A DNA stretch of 64,000 nt from Gemmata palustris (GCF_017939745.1 NZ_JAGKQQ010000001.1:6897299-6961298), one strand, 5' to 3'. Shown: positions 36,744-45,812, numbered from the stretch's first letter. The notes: generated by a model not told the origin, from the sequence alone. A program made the numbers and translations.

Positions 36744-37562
36744 ATGGACCGCGGGATGGTGATTTTTCTGGGAGCGGTGCTCACGTTCTCGTCGAGCTGG
36801 CTGGGACTGGTCGTGTTCCCGTTCTGGCAGTTGGGGAAGCAGCAGCCGTACCAGAAGGACGAGGGCGACGAGCCGTACCCGCAGCCGCTCCAGGGCACCG
36901 CGCTCGCGGGCCGCAAGGTCTATCAGAACAACGGCTGCATGTACTGTCACACGCAGCAGGTGCGCAGCGAGAAGTTCGGCGACTGGTGGGACGCGAACGG
37001 CGAGCACAAGACCGGGGCCGACATCAAGCGGAGCTACGGCCTGCGGCGCACCGTGTCGCGCGACTACATCTACGACAACCCGACCATGCTCGGCACCATG
37101 CGCACCGGGCCGGACCTCGCGAACATCGGCGCCCGCAACCCGTCGGACGCCTGGCACCACACGCACCTGTTCAACCCGCGGTCGGCGAACGTGTGGAGCA
37201 TCATGCCGTCGTTCGCGTTCTTCTACGCCCGCGAGAAGATCGTCGGGGGCCGCAGCGACAAGGCACTGTCGCTGGGGCGCGAGTGGACCGTCGACCCCGG
37301 GTACCGGTGGCGCCCGAGTACGAAAGAATGGGACGCGGTCCTCGCGAGCCGCGGGAGCGCCCTCGTCGCGCAGTACACCGCGGGCCAGCCCGAGGCGATC
37401 AACATCGGCACGCCCGAGGGCAAGAAGCGCCTCTTGGAGTTCTGGCTGACGACGCCGGAAGAAGAGTACCAGGTGATCCCGACCGCCGAGGGCGACGCGC
37501 TGGTCGCGTACCTGTTGGCGCTGCGGAAGGCCGAAGTCCCGCTGCCGGAGGCGAAGGAATGA
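36744..37562 (+). CDS. ccoO: cbb3-type cytochrome c oxidase mono-heme subunit
   Basis: A 272-residue protein with one N-terminal transmembrane helix (MVIFLGAVLTFSSSWLGLVV) and a periplasmic cytochrome c domain. The heme site is GCMYCHTQQVRSE, the classical CcoO signature, with an axial Met candidate in IMPSF, as in the family. It takes electrons to the heme b of CcoN. Compared with proteobacterial CcoO it has an added region around KIVGGRSDKALSLGREWTV. The stop codon overlaps the start of the next gene (ATGA), which indicates coupled translation. The start is ATG at MDRGMVIF; a short in-frame GTG exists further upstream. Confidence 0.92.
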   Translation: MDRGMVIFLGAVLTFSSSWLGLVVFPFWQLGKQQPYQKDEGDEPYPQPLQGTALAGRKVYQNNGCMYCHTQQVRSEKFGDWWDANGEHKTGADIKRSYGLRRTVSRDYIYDNPTMLGTMRTGPDLANIGARNPSDAWHHTHLFNPRSANVWSIMPSFAFFYAREKIVGGRSDKALSLGREWTVDPGYRWRPSTKEWDAVLASRGSALVAQYTAGQPEAINIGTPEGKKRLLEFWLTTPEEEYQVIPTAEGDALVAYLLALRKAEVPLPEAKE

Positions 37563-38449
37563 GCACGCCGAACCCGAACGACGCGCCGAAAACGGACGCG
37601 CCGGTCGTTCCGACCGGCGGCGACTCCGTGTCCGACCTGCACCGGGCGCACATGATCCAGATGAACGACCCGGTGATGCTCACCGCGGACGGCGTGGACG
37701 ACAGCCCCGAGAGCGACGAGCCGGGCGCCGGCGGATCGGACTCCGTGCAGGGCCTGCACGAGATGGTGATGCGCGAACAGGCCGAGCCGCGCGACGGGTT
37801 CGAGCCGATCCCGTTCTGGGTCGCGGTCGTGTGCGGCGGGCTGCTCATGTGGGGCGGCTACTACGTCGGCGCGAACTCCGCCGACTTCCGGCGCGACGTG
37901 TTCGACGAGCCGGACCCGAAGCCGACCGCCGTCCAGGGGCCGACCGCCGACCCCGATCCGCAAACGGTCGACGACCTGAAGGCGGTCGGCAAGCAGAAGT
38001 ACGACGCGATCTGCGCCGCGTGCCACTTGCCGGACGGGAAGGGGAAGCCGAGCGAACAGCCGCCGATTCCGCCGCTGGACCGGTCCGAGTGGGTCGCGGG
38101 GGACAAGGCGACGCCCGCGCGCCTTTCGCGGATCTTGCTCTACGGGCTCAAGGGGCCGATCGAGGTGGACGGCAAGCCGTTCTCCGGCACCGGCACGGCC
38201 ATGCCCGCACACGGCTCGCTGCTGAAGGACTACGAGATCGCCGGTGTGCTCGCCCACATCCGCAACAGTTGGTCGAACAAAGCCGACGCGGACAACGCGA
38301 AGCCCGCGATCACCGGCGCGACCGTGAAGGCCGCTCGCGCCAAAGAGAAGGACGGCAAGCGCGCGACCAACGGCACCGAGCAGATGACCGCGGAGGAGCT
38401 TCTGAACCTCGCCCGCGACTACACTGATCCGCCCGCGGCAAAGAAGTAA
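37559..38449 (+). CDS. Mono-heme CcoP-like membrane cytochrome c
   Basis: A 296-residue cytochrome. A hydrophilic region of about 85 residues contains two similar blocks (DSVSDLHRAHMI and DSVQGLHEMVMR). A transmembrane helix (FWVAVVCGGLLMWGGYYVGA) then follows the phrase FEPIPFW, which resembles the N-terminal helix of CcoP. A single cytochrome c domain has CAACH as heme site and a Met ligand candidate in TAMPAHG. Normal CcoP has two hemes, so this is a reduced or diverged version. The ATG overlaps the ccoO stop by four bases. It is probably the third core subunit of the oxidase; the C-terminal 40 residues are charged and lack a known motif. Confidence 0.8.
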   Translation: MSTPNPNDAPKTDAPVVPTGGDSVSDLHRAHMIQMNDPVMLTADGVDDSPESDEPGAGGSDSVQGLHEMVMREQAEPRDGFEPIPFWVAVVCGGLLMWGGYYVGANSADFRRDVFDEPDPKPTAVQGPTADPDPQTVDDLKAVGKQKYDAICAACHLPDGKGKPSEQPPIPPLDRSEWVAGDKATPARLSRILLYGLKGPIEVDGKPFSGTGTAMPAHGSLLKDYEIAGVLAHIRNSWSNKADADNAKPAITGATVKAARAKEKDGKRATNGTEQMTAEELLNLARDYTDPPAAKK

Positions 38450-38679
38450 GGTTCGCGAGGTGTAGGGTGCGAGTGACGCGCCCTACACTTTGCCACATGT
38501 CCGCAGCCTGTTCATTTTACCCACGCAGCTACGCCCGCACACGTTGCACAATCGGCAACTCCGCCACGTTGCACAATCGGAATTATCGCAGTTCGGCTCA
38601 AGTCCCGTGGGTCGCGCCCGTCCGCAGCCTAGAATCGGATGTCGGAGAACGTTCGTTTCGATGCGCGGAGGACCGTCAC

Positions 38680-39489
38680 ATGACTCGGAAATTGATGCTC
38701 GTCGCGGTCGCCGCGCTGGTGGTCGGGGCGGCCGGGTGCCGGCACAAGTGCTGCCACCTGAACGAACCGGGCAACCGCCCGCAACCCTTCCTGCCGAGCG
38801 CGCCGCGGAACTCGATCCTGCTCCCTCCGGCCGGCGTACCGACGTCGCCCGCGCCTTCGGTCCAACCGCCCGGAGGGTCGAGTAACTTCCCGCCGCCGGA
38901 CATTGGCGCCCCTCCGAAGAGCGGCGGAGCCGAGACACTGTTCCCGGACCCGCTCCCCGCGAACCCGTCCGCGCGACCCGCGCAACCGGGTACGCCGGGC
39001 CTTCTCGGGGCGCCGGTGAAGCCGCAAACGACCGAGCCGCCGAAGACGACCGGGACCGGGTACACGAAGGTGAAGGACGGGCTGTTCGCGGGGAGCAAGC
39101 CGACGCTCGACGGGTTCGACGCGCTCAAGAACGCGGGGTTCCGCAGCGTGGTTTATTTGCACGCGACCGGCTCGGACGCGAGCGCGATCAAGGACATGGC
39201 CGCGACCCGCGGGCTGGCGTTCCACGCGATCGAAACGACGCCCGAAACGCTCGCGGCCGCGAGCACCGAGTTCAACCGCGTCGCCGGCGACCGGCTGAAC
39301 CGCCCGACCTACGTGTTCGGGGAAGACGAACTGCGGGCCGGTGCGGTGTGGTACCTGCACTTCCGCACGGCCGACTCGCTCGGCGACGACGTGGCCCGCC
39401 TGCGTGCGCGGCCGCTCGGCCTCAGCGACCAGGGCGACGAGGGCATCGCCTTCGCACTGGCGATTCGGCGGGTGCTGGAACCCAAGTAG
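38680..39489 (+). CDS. Lipoprotein with degenerate dual-specificity phosphatase-like domain
   Basis: A 269-residue protein. The signal peptide ends in a lipobox (VVGAAGCRHKCC), so it is predicted to be lipid-anchored. About 100 Pro/Gly-rich residues follow, probably an extended spacer. The C-terminal part (GYTKVKDGLFAGSKPTLDGF, then FRSVVYLHATGSD) has the fold pattern of DSP/beta-lactamase-hydrolase-like phosphatases. The region where H-C-x5-R would be reads TYVFGEDELRAGAVWYLHFR, with Phe-Gly in place of His-Cys. The catalytic cysteine therefore seems lost, and a binding role is more likely. A strong GGAGG site supports the ATG at 38680. It lies beside the cbb3 cluster but probably forms its own unit. 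Confidence 0.7.
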   Translation: MTRKLMLVAVAALVVGAAGCRHKCCHLNEPGNRPQPFLPSAPRNSILLPPAGVPTSPAPSVQPPGGSSNFPPPDIGAPPKSGGAETLFPDPLPANPSARPAQPGTPGLLGAPVKPQTTEPPKTTGTGYTKVKDGLFAGSKPTLDGFDALKNAGFRSVVYLHATGSDASAIKDMAATRGLAFHAIETTPETLAAASTEFNRVAGDRLNRPTYVFGEDELRAGAVWYLHFRTADSLGDDVARLRARPLGLSDQGDEGIAFALAIRRVLEPK

Positions 39490-39493
39490 TGAT

Positions 39494-40132
39494 TCATCGT
39501 TCCCGCTCCGCTCCGACCGCGCCCATTAACTCGCGCACTTCGGTCGCCACGAAATCGGGTGCGCCCGTGCGCAACAGTTCCGATTTGTGGAACCCCCACG
39601 CGACTGCGGCGACCTTCACACCCACCTTCTTCGCGGCTTCCACGTCGCGCAGTTCGTCACCGACGTAGAGCACGTCCGCACGGTCCATGCGCTCGGCGCG
39701 CAGGATGCGTTTCAGGGCCTTGGCTTTACCGAAGAGGCGCGGGTACCCGATCACGAACGCGAAGTGCTGCTCCACGCCGTTGGCCCGCAGGCAGCGCCGA
39801 ATGTTGTCCTCGCGGTTCGACGACAGCACGCCCAGCCTCACCCCTCGGGCCGCGAGTTCGGTCAGAACCTCGGGGATGCCGGCGATCAGTTGCAACTGGT
39901 CGGCGCCTTCTGCGGCGATGGCTTGGTACTTGCGCACGAGGCGCGGCAAGCGCCAGAGCGAGATCCCGTGTTCTCGGAGGAACTGGCGCGTGGAGAGCGC
40001 GCGGGCGGCACTCAGGTCTTCGATCGGCTTGAAGCCCATCTCCGGCGCGAGCCGGTTGAAGATGGTCACGGCCGACGGTAACGAGTCCGCGAGCGTACCG
40101 TCGAAGTCCCAAACGACGAGTTTGAACGACAC
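39494..40132 (-). CDS. HAD hydrolase, phosphoglycolate phosphatase-like
   Basis: A 212-residue HAD protein. Motif I is VVWDFDGTLADSLPSAV, motif II is LGVLSSNRED, motif III includes the KAKALKRIL lysines, and motif IV is VLYVGDELRDVEAAKKVGVK. The small helical cap between motif I and II (residues about 20-85) is typical of the Gph/PGMB group. It would dephosphorylate a small metabolite such as 2-phosphoglycolate or a sugar phosphate; this is inferred from the family. It ends four bases from the lipoprotein gene, which runs the opposite way. Confidence 0.88.
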   Translation of the reverse strand: MSFKLVVWDFDGTLADSLPSAVTIFNRLAPEMGFKPIEDLSAARALSTRQFLREHGISLWRLPRLVRKYQAIAAEGADQLQLIAGIPEVLTELAARGVRLGVLSSNREDNIRRCLRANGVEQHFAFVIGYPRLFGKAKALKRILRAERMDRADVLYVGDELRDVEAAKKVGVKVAAVAWGFHKSELLRTGAPDFVATEVRELMGAVGAERER

Positions 40133-40209
40133 ATCGGCCTCCCCCAGAGGGCACCCGCGCTCGGCCTCCGGGAATCACGAGTATTAACGAGCGAAAGGTG
40201 CCCGCCGGG

Positions 40210-42321
40210 TTACGCGCCGGGACGGGCGCCGGGAGTGCGCGGGAGCGCGGCGAAGCGGCTCGGCGACGGGGGCGGAAGGTGCGTAGCGAGCCACGCGGCG
40301 GCCCGGTCCGCGTCCCAGCCTGCGGTCGGGTCGAAGCTCACGGCGGCGGTGAACGTGAACGGTCCGGCGCCGGTCACCTTCTCGCGCACGCCCGCTTCGA
40401 GGTCGACCCACGCGGCGTCCGGGCCGACGTCGGCCGCGGACCAGCCCGCAGTGATCGCGTCGGCCCCGTGGGTCCAGCAGAGTTCGCCGCACGGCCGCAA
40501 CAGCACTTCGCCGAGTTCGTGGAACAGGAAACTCTTCGCGACGGGGACGGCCGTGTGGCCCGGGAACGCGATCTCCGCGAGCAGCGGGTCGGCGCCGGTC
40601 GCGGTGAACCGGAGTTCGATTTCGGGGCGATCGGCGAGCGGCTCGCGCGTCATTGATCGGCGCTGGTCGGGTGTGAGGTGCGTGAGCCGGCACACGAGCC
40701 GTTCGCCTTCCACCGTCCACGTCTCGCGGTCGAGTGCCTTCGCGAGACGGGCCGCAAACGGTACTTCGGCCCGACCCGATCGCGGGCCGCGCGAACGAGC
40801 GTTGTTGAACTGCGGGCGCGGGTCGTCGGGGGGGAGCGCGTGGCCGACCAGAACCCAGCGCTCGGCGAGCCGCGCGAGCCGCGGGAACTCCGCTTCGGGG
40901 AGTTCTTCCGCGCGGTCGAGTACGAGTACCCCGAACGGTGGCTTGTCGGCGAATGCCGAGAACACCGGGTCGGCGCTCAGGCTGCCGGGCGTGCCGACGA
41001 TCGCCCGCGCACCGATTTGCGGAGCGGACCGCGCGATCTCCGCGGCCTTCTCTCGGGCCGCGGTCAACTTCTGTTCGGCGGTCGCGCAGTCCTCGCCCGG
41101 CACGGCGGCCGTGATGACCTTATTGAGCGCGGTAGCCTCGGCTTGTGCCCGCGCTCGCTCGTCTTCGGTCGTGGTGATCGCAGCGTCACTCGCTGTGCGC
41201 CGGGAAGAGAGCTCGCTCGCGACCAGCGCCGCGCACTCGGTGGCAGTTGTGGCCCGCGAAGCGTCCGACTTCGCTTGAAGGTCGCGCACTTGATCGGCGA
41301 GTGCGGCCACTTCTGTTTCGTGGGCGTGGACCTGCTTCTCCAGGTCCGCGAGGTCGACCGTACCGGGTTTCGTTTTGCCGCTGAACAGGCGCGACAAGAA
41401 CCCGGGCTTGCGGACCGCTTCGGCGAGAATGTGCCGAGCCTGTGTTAGCGCCGCTTCTTTTTCGGTGTGGGCCGCGGTCGCGGCTTGTAACTCTGCCGCC
41501 AGTTTCGTGGTCGCTTCGTCGTGATCGGCTTGAAGCTTGGCGAGCGCGAGTGCGAACGGTGTGTCCGTTTCGGCCCGCAAGTCCGATTCGATGCGGTCGC
41601 GCGCGGCGGTTCGCTCTACGAGATCCGCGCCCAGGCGCGCCAGCGATTCGTTCACTTCGGCCAATCGCGCGAGCGCCTTGGAAACGCTCGCGAACGCCGC
41701 GATTCGGCTCTCGGCCGCAGTGACCTCGGCCGCGGCTTCGCGGCGCGCCTGTTCCGCGCGGGCGCTGCCGAGTGCGACGGACGTCACCTTGCTAACGGCC
41801 GGGGACGGGCGGGTCGGGTTCTCGTCGTCCGCGAGCGCGCGCAGGACGGGTACGCCGCACTTGAGCAACCGCTCGGTCACGCGGTCGGCCGCGCCCGGGT
41901 TGGGCGACAGCACCAGGACGCGATCGGGCGCGGCGCGGGCGATGTCGGCGATGACGCGCTCCCCGGCCGCAGGATCGGCGTGGATCACGAACAGATCGCA
42001 ACACCCCGCGGCGCGGGCAACGGCGGCGTGTTCCACGGCCGTGCGATCGGCGGGCGGAAGTGCGATCGGAGCGATCGCGGGAATGGCGTCGCCCGCGAAC
42101 AGGCGCGTGAGCCACTGGCGGCCGCGGTCACCGGGATCAGAAGCGGTCACGGGGTGCTCTCCCCGTGCGGTGAGTGTGCCGGGTGCCGGGGCGGGCGATC
42201 GGGGGACAAGGGTCGCGGTCATCAACGAACCATTGCCTTCGTGGTCTGGGTGCGGAGCCGTGTGCGCGACCGACCGGGCCGGCGTCGGGGCGAGCGGGGT
42301 GTGCAGTTCCCGTTCTGTCAT
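40210..42321 (-). CDS. Coiled-coil protein with degenerate SF1-helicase-like motifs
   Basis: A 703-residue protein with the layout of a superfamily 1B (DNA2/NAM7-like) helicase but with the catalytic residues changed. Motif I, where GPPGTGKT is expected, reads HADPAAGERV (residues 114-123), so the P-loop lysine is missing. Motif Ia survives (VLVLSPNPGAADRVTERL). Residues about 185-440 form an Ala/Glu/Lys-rich coiled coil. The GARAIVGTPGSLS strand and the motif II region VLVLDRAEEL (Asp-Arg-Ala-Glu at 469-472 instead of Asp-Glu-Ala) come next, followed by WVLVGHALPP, the position of the G-D-x-x-Q-L-P-P motif. No hydrolysis would be expected. It could be a scaffold. The neighbours are a HAD hydrolase and a transglutaminase; the link is unclear. 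Confidence 0.65.
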   Translation of the reverse strand: MTERELHTPLAPTPARSVAHTAPHPDHEGNGSLMTATLVPRSPAPAPGTLTARGEHPVTASDPGDRGRQWLTRLFAGDAIPAIAPIALPPADRTAVEHAAVARAAGCCDLFVIHADPAAGERVIADIARAAPDRVLVLSPNPGAADRVTERLLKCGVPVLRALADDENPTRPSPAVSKVTSVALGSARAEQARREAAAEVTAAESRIAAFASVSKALARLAEVNESLARLGADLVERTAARDRIESDLRAETDTPFALALAKLQADHDEATTKLAAELQAATAAHTEKEAALTQARHILAEAVRKPGFLSRLFSGKTKPGTVDLADLEKQVHAHETEVAALADQVRDLQAKSDASRATTATECAALVASELSSRRTASDAAITTTEDERARAQAEATALNKVITAAVPGEDCATAEQKLTAAREKAAEIARSAPQIGARAIVGTPGSLSADPVFSAFADKPPFGVLVLDRAEELPEAEFPRLARLAERWVLVGHALPPDDPRPQFNNARSRGPRSGRAEVPFAARLAKALDRETWTVEGERLVCRLTHLTPDQRRSMTREPLADRPEIELRFTATGADPLLAEIAFPGHTAVPVAKSFLFHELGEVLLRPCGELCWTHGADAITAGWSAADVGPDAAWVDLEAGVREKVTGAGPFTFTAAVSFDPTAGWDADRAAAWLATHLPPPSPSRFAALPRTPGARPGA

Positions 42322-42526
42322 GCCGGCACTCTGACTGACACAACGGTCATCGACGCTCGCTCACGAGGGGTCGCGCGGGAGGAACGGGCACCCGTCGCGC
42401 GTTTTGCGCCTCACGACGCTTAAGAAACGTGTTCGGCAGCAGTGCCAAGAGTATAGACGGTCTATCACGGGGAAGCTATCGCACACTTAAATTTCATGCG
42501 CGATTCGGGCACTCAGAACTTTCCGA

Positions 42527-44287
42527 CTACGGTTCCACCTTCCCCACGGTCACGGCCGGTTTCGCCGAGAGCACCCGCAACACGGGCAGCAGCGGGGCGA
42601 AGGTCTTTTCGTCGTGCCAACTGTGGTCCGCGATCTTCAGGTGGCCGGGACCGACCCCGCCGCCCCCGAGCGTCGCGTCGAGCGGGAGCCACTGGCCGTC
42701 CGCGAACGCCTCGAACCACATGTGGTACGCGAGGTACGGCTTGCCGTCCTTCGCGGGTGCGTACACCAGACCCAGTACCGTCCGCGAAGGCACCCCAGTC
42801 GCCCGGCACATCGCGGCGCCGAGCATCGCGTACTCGGTGCAGTCCCCGCTGAGCGTTTTCGCCACGTTATCGGCCGTCGCCATCGCTTGGGAGAACTCGA
42901 ACGCCTTCATGTTCCGGTGGACCCATTGCTCGATGGCCGCCGCCTTCTCCCAATCACTGGCCGTTGCGGGTAAGCCCCTCAGTGCGGCTGCCGCGTGGCC
43001 CTTCACGCCGTCGTTGTCCCAGTTGATGAAGTAGTTGCTCGCGGTGAACTCTTTGCCCGGCGCGGGGGCGCCGGCCCCCCTCACTGGACCGTGAGCCGCC
43101 GACACGTGCAGTTCAAAGCTCTTCGTCTTCGGGTCCGGGTTCTTGACCGTTTGGCGCGCGTCCCCTGCAAAGAGGGTGGTCGGTTCGTCGTCTTTCGGGG
43201 CCGATACCTTGTAGACGACACTCCTACCCGTGTGTATTCCAGGAATTTCGCGATCTAGGCGAATCGATTGCGCGTTGAACAGCTCGATCGGCCGCATTAC
43301 GGCCGCCGTCGCGGACTCCTTCGTGGTGCGGAGGAACGTGACTTTACCGCCAAAACCGGGGAAATCGAACTCCATCTTCAGCGGCTCGAACGTCTCCGCA
43401 TCTACCCAGGTGGTTGCGGGTGGCAGTTTGAAATTGCCGACCGACTCCATCTTGGAAACGTACCGAAGCAGTTTTCGGGCCGGTTCCTTCGGCCAAAGTG
43501 CCAGAGACTCTTCCGCTTCGAGCGCCACGGTCATCTTCACGACGCGGTTAATCACACCGATGTACGCGGGGTAATCGAAGGACTCGCCCGCTTTGATCCG
43601 CTTCTCCTTAAAGAGGGCCGGCTCGCGGACGCACCCGACCACGCCCTCGGGCCAGGGCGTGTCGCTGGCGCCTTTCGCGGCCCCGTCGCCCGTCACTTTG
43701 AGCGTTTTGCCTTCGACCACGCCGCTCAGCACAAGGGCCTGATCCTTGCCGATCCCTTGCCGCATGCCGGTAACAAGGATGTCGCCGGCCGCGTTTTCGA
43801 CGGACGATTCCTCACCCCATTGACTCACGATCTGCCCGAACCGCGCCACCGTGAAGTTCTGGTACTTCACCCCGACGAGGAGCACGCGGTCATTTTTCAT
43901 GGTCCGCTTCGCCCCCCACTGAACGTAACCGATTCGCTGCCCTTCTACGGCGGCAACGAACCAGTAGTCGAACGCGGTGTCGGCATCGAGTTTGGGCACA
44001 CCGGGGGGCGGGACCGCGATCGTACCGGCCACCGGGCGCCCGGCTACCTGTTGGGTCGGTTGAGTGGGTGCGGTTGGTTGTGTTGTGACGAGGGACGGAG
44101 CTTTCCCATTGGGCCGGATGATGATGAACTTGGACGCATCAATCGCGGCGGGCACTCCCGACTCACCGGACATCTTCGGCCGGATGACGATGTTCTTCTG
44201 GTCTTCCGATTTGGCGGTTTGTGCCAGGAAATCGGTCGCAAACAGCACACAAACCGCGAGCGCGAGAAACGCACCGAATTGCCGCAT
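42527..44287 (-). CDS. Secreted transglutaminase-like domain protein
   Basis: A 586-residue exported protein. The signal peptide is FGAFLALAVCVLFATDFLAQ, placed by choosing the ATG of MRQFGAF, which has a GGGAG sequence upstream. A central region of about 330 residues has no recognised domain. Residues about 440-560 are a transglutaminase-like (papain-like) domain with the triad Cys near 480 (LSGDCTEYAMLGAAMC), His near 522 (YHMWFEAF) and Asp near 536 (LDATLGG). Such domains cleave or cross-link peptides, and in bacteria they are usually peptidases or amidases. The substrate is unknown. It begins close to the shared region with the plus-strand hypothetical gene at 44676. Confidence 0.88.
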   Translation of the reverse strand: MRQFGAFLALAVCVLFATDFLAQTAKSEDQKNIVIRPKMSGESGVPAAIDASKFIIIRPNGKAPSLVTTQPTAPTQPTQQVAGRPVAGTIAVPPPGVPKLDADTAFDYWFVAAVEGQRIGYVQWGAKRTMKNDRVLLVGVKYQNFTVARFGQIVSQWGEESSVENAAGDILVTGMRQGIGKDQALVLSGVVEGKTLKVTGDGAAKGASDTPWPEGVVGCVREPALFKEKRIKAGESFDYPAYIGVINRVVKMTVALEAEESLALWPKEPARKLLRYVSKMESVGNFKLPPATTWVDAETFEPLKMEFDFPGFGGKVTFLRTTKESATAAVMRPIELFNAQSIRLDREIPGIHTGRSVVYKVSAPKDDEPTTLFAGDARQTVKNPDPKTKSFELHVSAAHGPVRGAGAPAPGKEFTASNYFINWDNDGVKGHAAAALRGLPATASDWEKAAAIEQWVHRNMKAFEFSQAMATADNVAKTLSGDCTEYAMLGAAMCRATGVPSRTVLGLVYAPAKDGKPYLAYHMWFEAFADGQWLPLDATLGGGGVGPGHLKIADHSWHDEKTFAPLLPVLRVLSAKPAVTVGKVEP

Positions 44288-44675
44288 GAGGGATTCTCCC
44301 GTTGTGCCGTCCCGAACCGCAGGGTCAAAACTCGGAGCCTCTGACGTCACTTACTCTTCATTCATGTCGCGTCGCTGGTCGGCTTGATTGGTTCAACGGA
44401 ATTCGGGCCGGGCGCGTTGGTAACGGGCGGCACCAACGCGCCAGTGCCCCGATCATACACCGGTTCCGTAATCGGAACACCCGGACTTCGCGCCAGTTTC
44501 GTGCGCTTCGGGCGAACGGCGCGCTATAATTCGGGCGGCACGGACGCCAGCGACGCAAAATTGGGGCTAAGTTAGACTGCCCAGGGCTTTTCACCCAGAC
44601 GCCGACCGCCACGACGCGACACCACTTGATTTCCGTCTCCCTGGGCTAAATTCCGTTGTCGCGCGAGGTGTCCCC
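44288..44675. other. Divergent intergenic region with TATAAT element
   Basis: Nearly 390 bases between two divergent genes. A consensus TATAAT at 44525-44530 lies 146 bases upstream of the plus-strand gene, without a recognisable -35. GTTCCGTAATCGGAAC (44464-44479) is a 6-base inverted repeat around TAAT and may be an operator. No gene was seen. Confidence 0.4.
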
Positions 44676-45302
44676 GTGACTCCTGACCGGCTGGCCACGC
44701 ACCTGTCCGTGAATTCCTACGGCTCCTTTACGCTGACGGACGCGATCCGTCCGGGGGCCAGTGTGCCGGTGTGCCCGCGCCAGGGCTACCGTGTTGAAGT
44801 GTACCGCGACCAGCGCGCCAAGTTGCGCCTCCCGATGCTCTCGGCCGCGGTATCCGCGGAGCGGCTGTTCGAGACGTTCCTGGCGCTCCTCGAGCCGCTG
44901 GGCGAGGTGGTCCACGTGGTGCTGGAGAGCAGCCACGGGGTGCTCGCGGACGGGCACGCGGACTTGCGCCGCGAACACATCGATCTGGCCGTTCTCACGA
45001 GCCACTTCTGTGAGTTCGAGGAGCTGCTCACGAACGACGGCTGCACGGGGGTCGCGGTGCTCGCCGAACGGCGCCCGATTGAGGTGCAGTTCGACGAACA
45101 TAAGCTGTTCCACATTTACGCGCCGAACCTGAAGCCGTTCCGCCGCGTGCTGCGTGCCCACGGGGTGCGCCGGCGCGAGACACTGCCGCTCATTTCCGAA
45201 GCCGAGCACCTGCACCACACCACGGAGAACTTCGCGGACGACTTCCGGCAACTCGCGATGCGGGCCGGCGTCGGCGACTTCGACCGCGTGTTCAGCGATT
45301 AA
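44676..45302 (+). CDS. Hypothetical protein, about 208 residues
   Basis: No recognised family. The sequence is well balanced in composition, with no signal peptide or membrane segment, so it is probably cytoplasmic. Recognisable pieces are LAVLTSHFCEFEELLTNDGC and IYAPNLKPFRRVLRAHGVRR, which resemble conserved planctomycete proteins of unknown function. GCGAGGTG stands before the GTG start. A TATAAT word lies 146 bases upstream. It is a single gene, bounded on both sides by minus-strand genes. Confidence 0.72.
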   Translation: MTPDRLATHLSVNSYGSFTLTDAIRPGASVPVCPRQGYRVEVYRDQRAKLRLPMLSAAVSAERLFETFLALLEPLGEVVHVVLESSHGVLADGHADLRREHIDLAVLTSHFCEFEELLTNDGCTGVAVLAERRPIEVQFDEHKLFHIYAPNLKPFRRVLRAHGVRRRETLPLISEAEHLHHTTENFADDFRQLAMRAGVGDFDRVFSD

Positions 45303-45404
45303 TTGCAGTGCCCTTTGAAAACCGCGAGGTGTGCAATCGTCGCGCACCTCGTTGTCGAATCAGTGGAGCTGGCCTGACTTCGTCCCGTTGCCCCCGACAC
45401 TCGG

Positions 45405-45452
45405 GTAACATTTGCTAACATTTTCGACCCCCTCGAAATGTTAGCGTTTAGG
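45405..45452. repeat. Inverted CGAAAATGTTAGC-type repeat
   Basis: GCTAACATTTTCGA (45414-45427) is inverted at 45433-45445 as TCGAAATGTTAGC, with one bulged base and a five-base loop of C residues. The left half, read on the other strand, is CGAAAATGTTAGCAAATGTT and matches 16512-16531. Confidence 0.75.
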
Positions 45453-45689
45453 TGCAATTGCTTCTGGAATAAGCCTTTGCGATCAGCACAATTCTTGCGC
45501 CGCGTTCTGTCTCGGAGTGATACCGTTTGTGGTGTTGTGCATAGTACCTGGCAGGTGTCAGGTCGAGCCGCACGTCCGCAAAAACTGACACCGAAAACCC
45601 GGGCTTCGCGCGCAGTGCGAATATAGAGAAGTGTAAATCAGTTCACTTTGTTTTGCAAGCCCAATTTTGGGTCGGGCTGCCCCAGGACC

Positions 45690-45812
45690 ACACAGGGCTT
45701 CCGCCCTGTGCTACGGAAGACGGCCCCTCCGGGGCGAAGACAAAAAACTATCAATGCCTTTCACGCCGCGGAGCGGCCGGCGTTTGTAGCCCTGTGCGTC
45801 TCTTGTGCGCCT
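45690..45812. repeat. Dispersed palindromic repeat (CACAGGG family)
   Basis: It begins CACAGGGCTTCCGCCCTGTG (45690-45709), then CTACGGAAGACGGCCCCTCC and GGGGCGAAGAC, and later CGCGGAGCGGCCGGCGTTTG followed by TAGCCCTGTGCG. The GCGGAGCGGCCGGCGTTTG block is also present, in inverted order, in the copy at 51887-52006. Confidence 0.85.
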
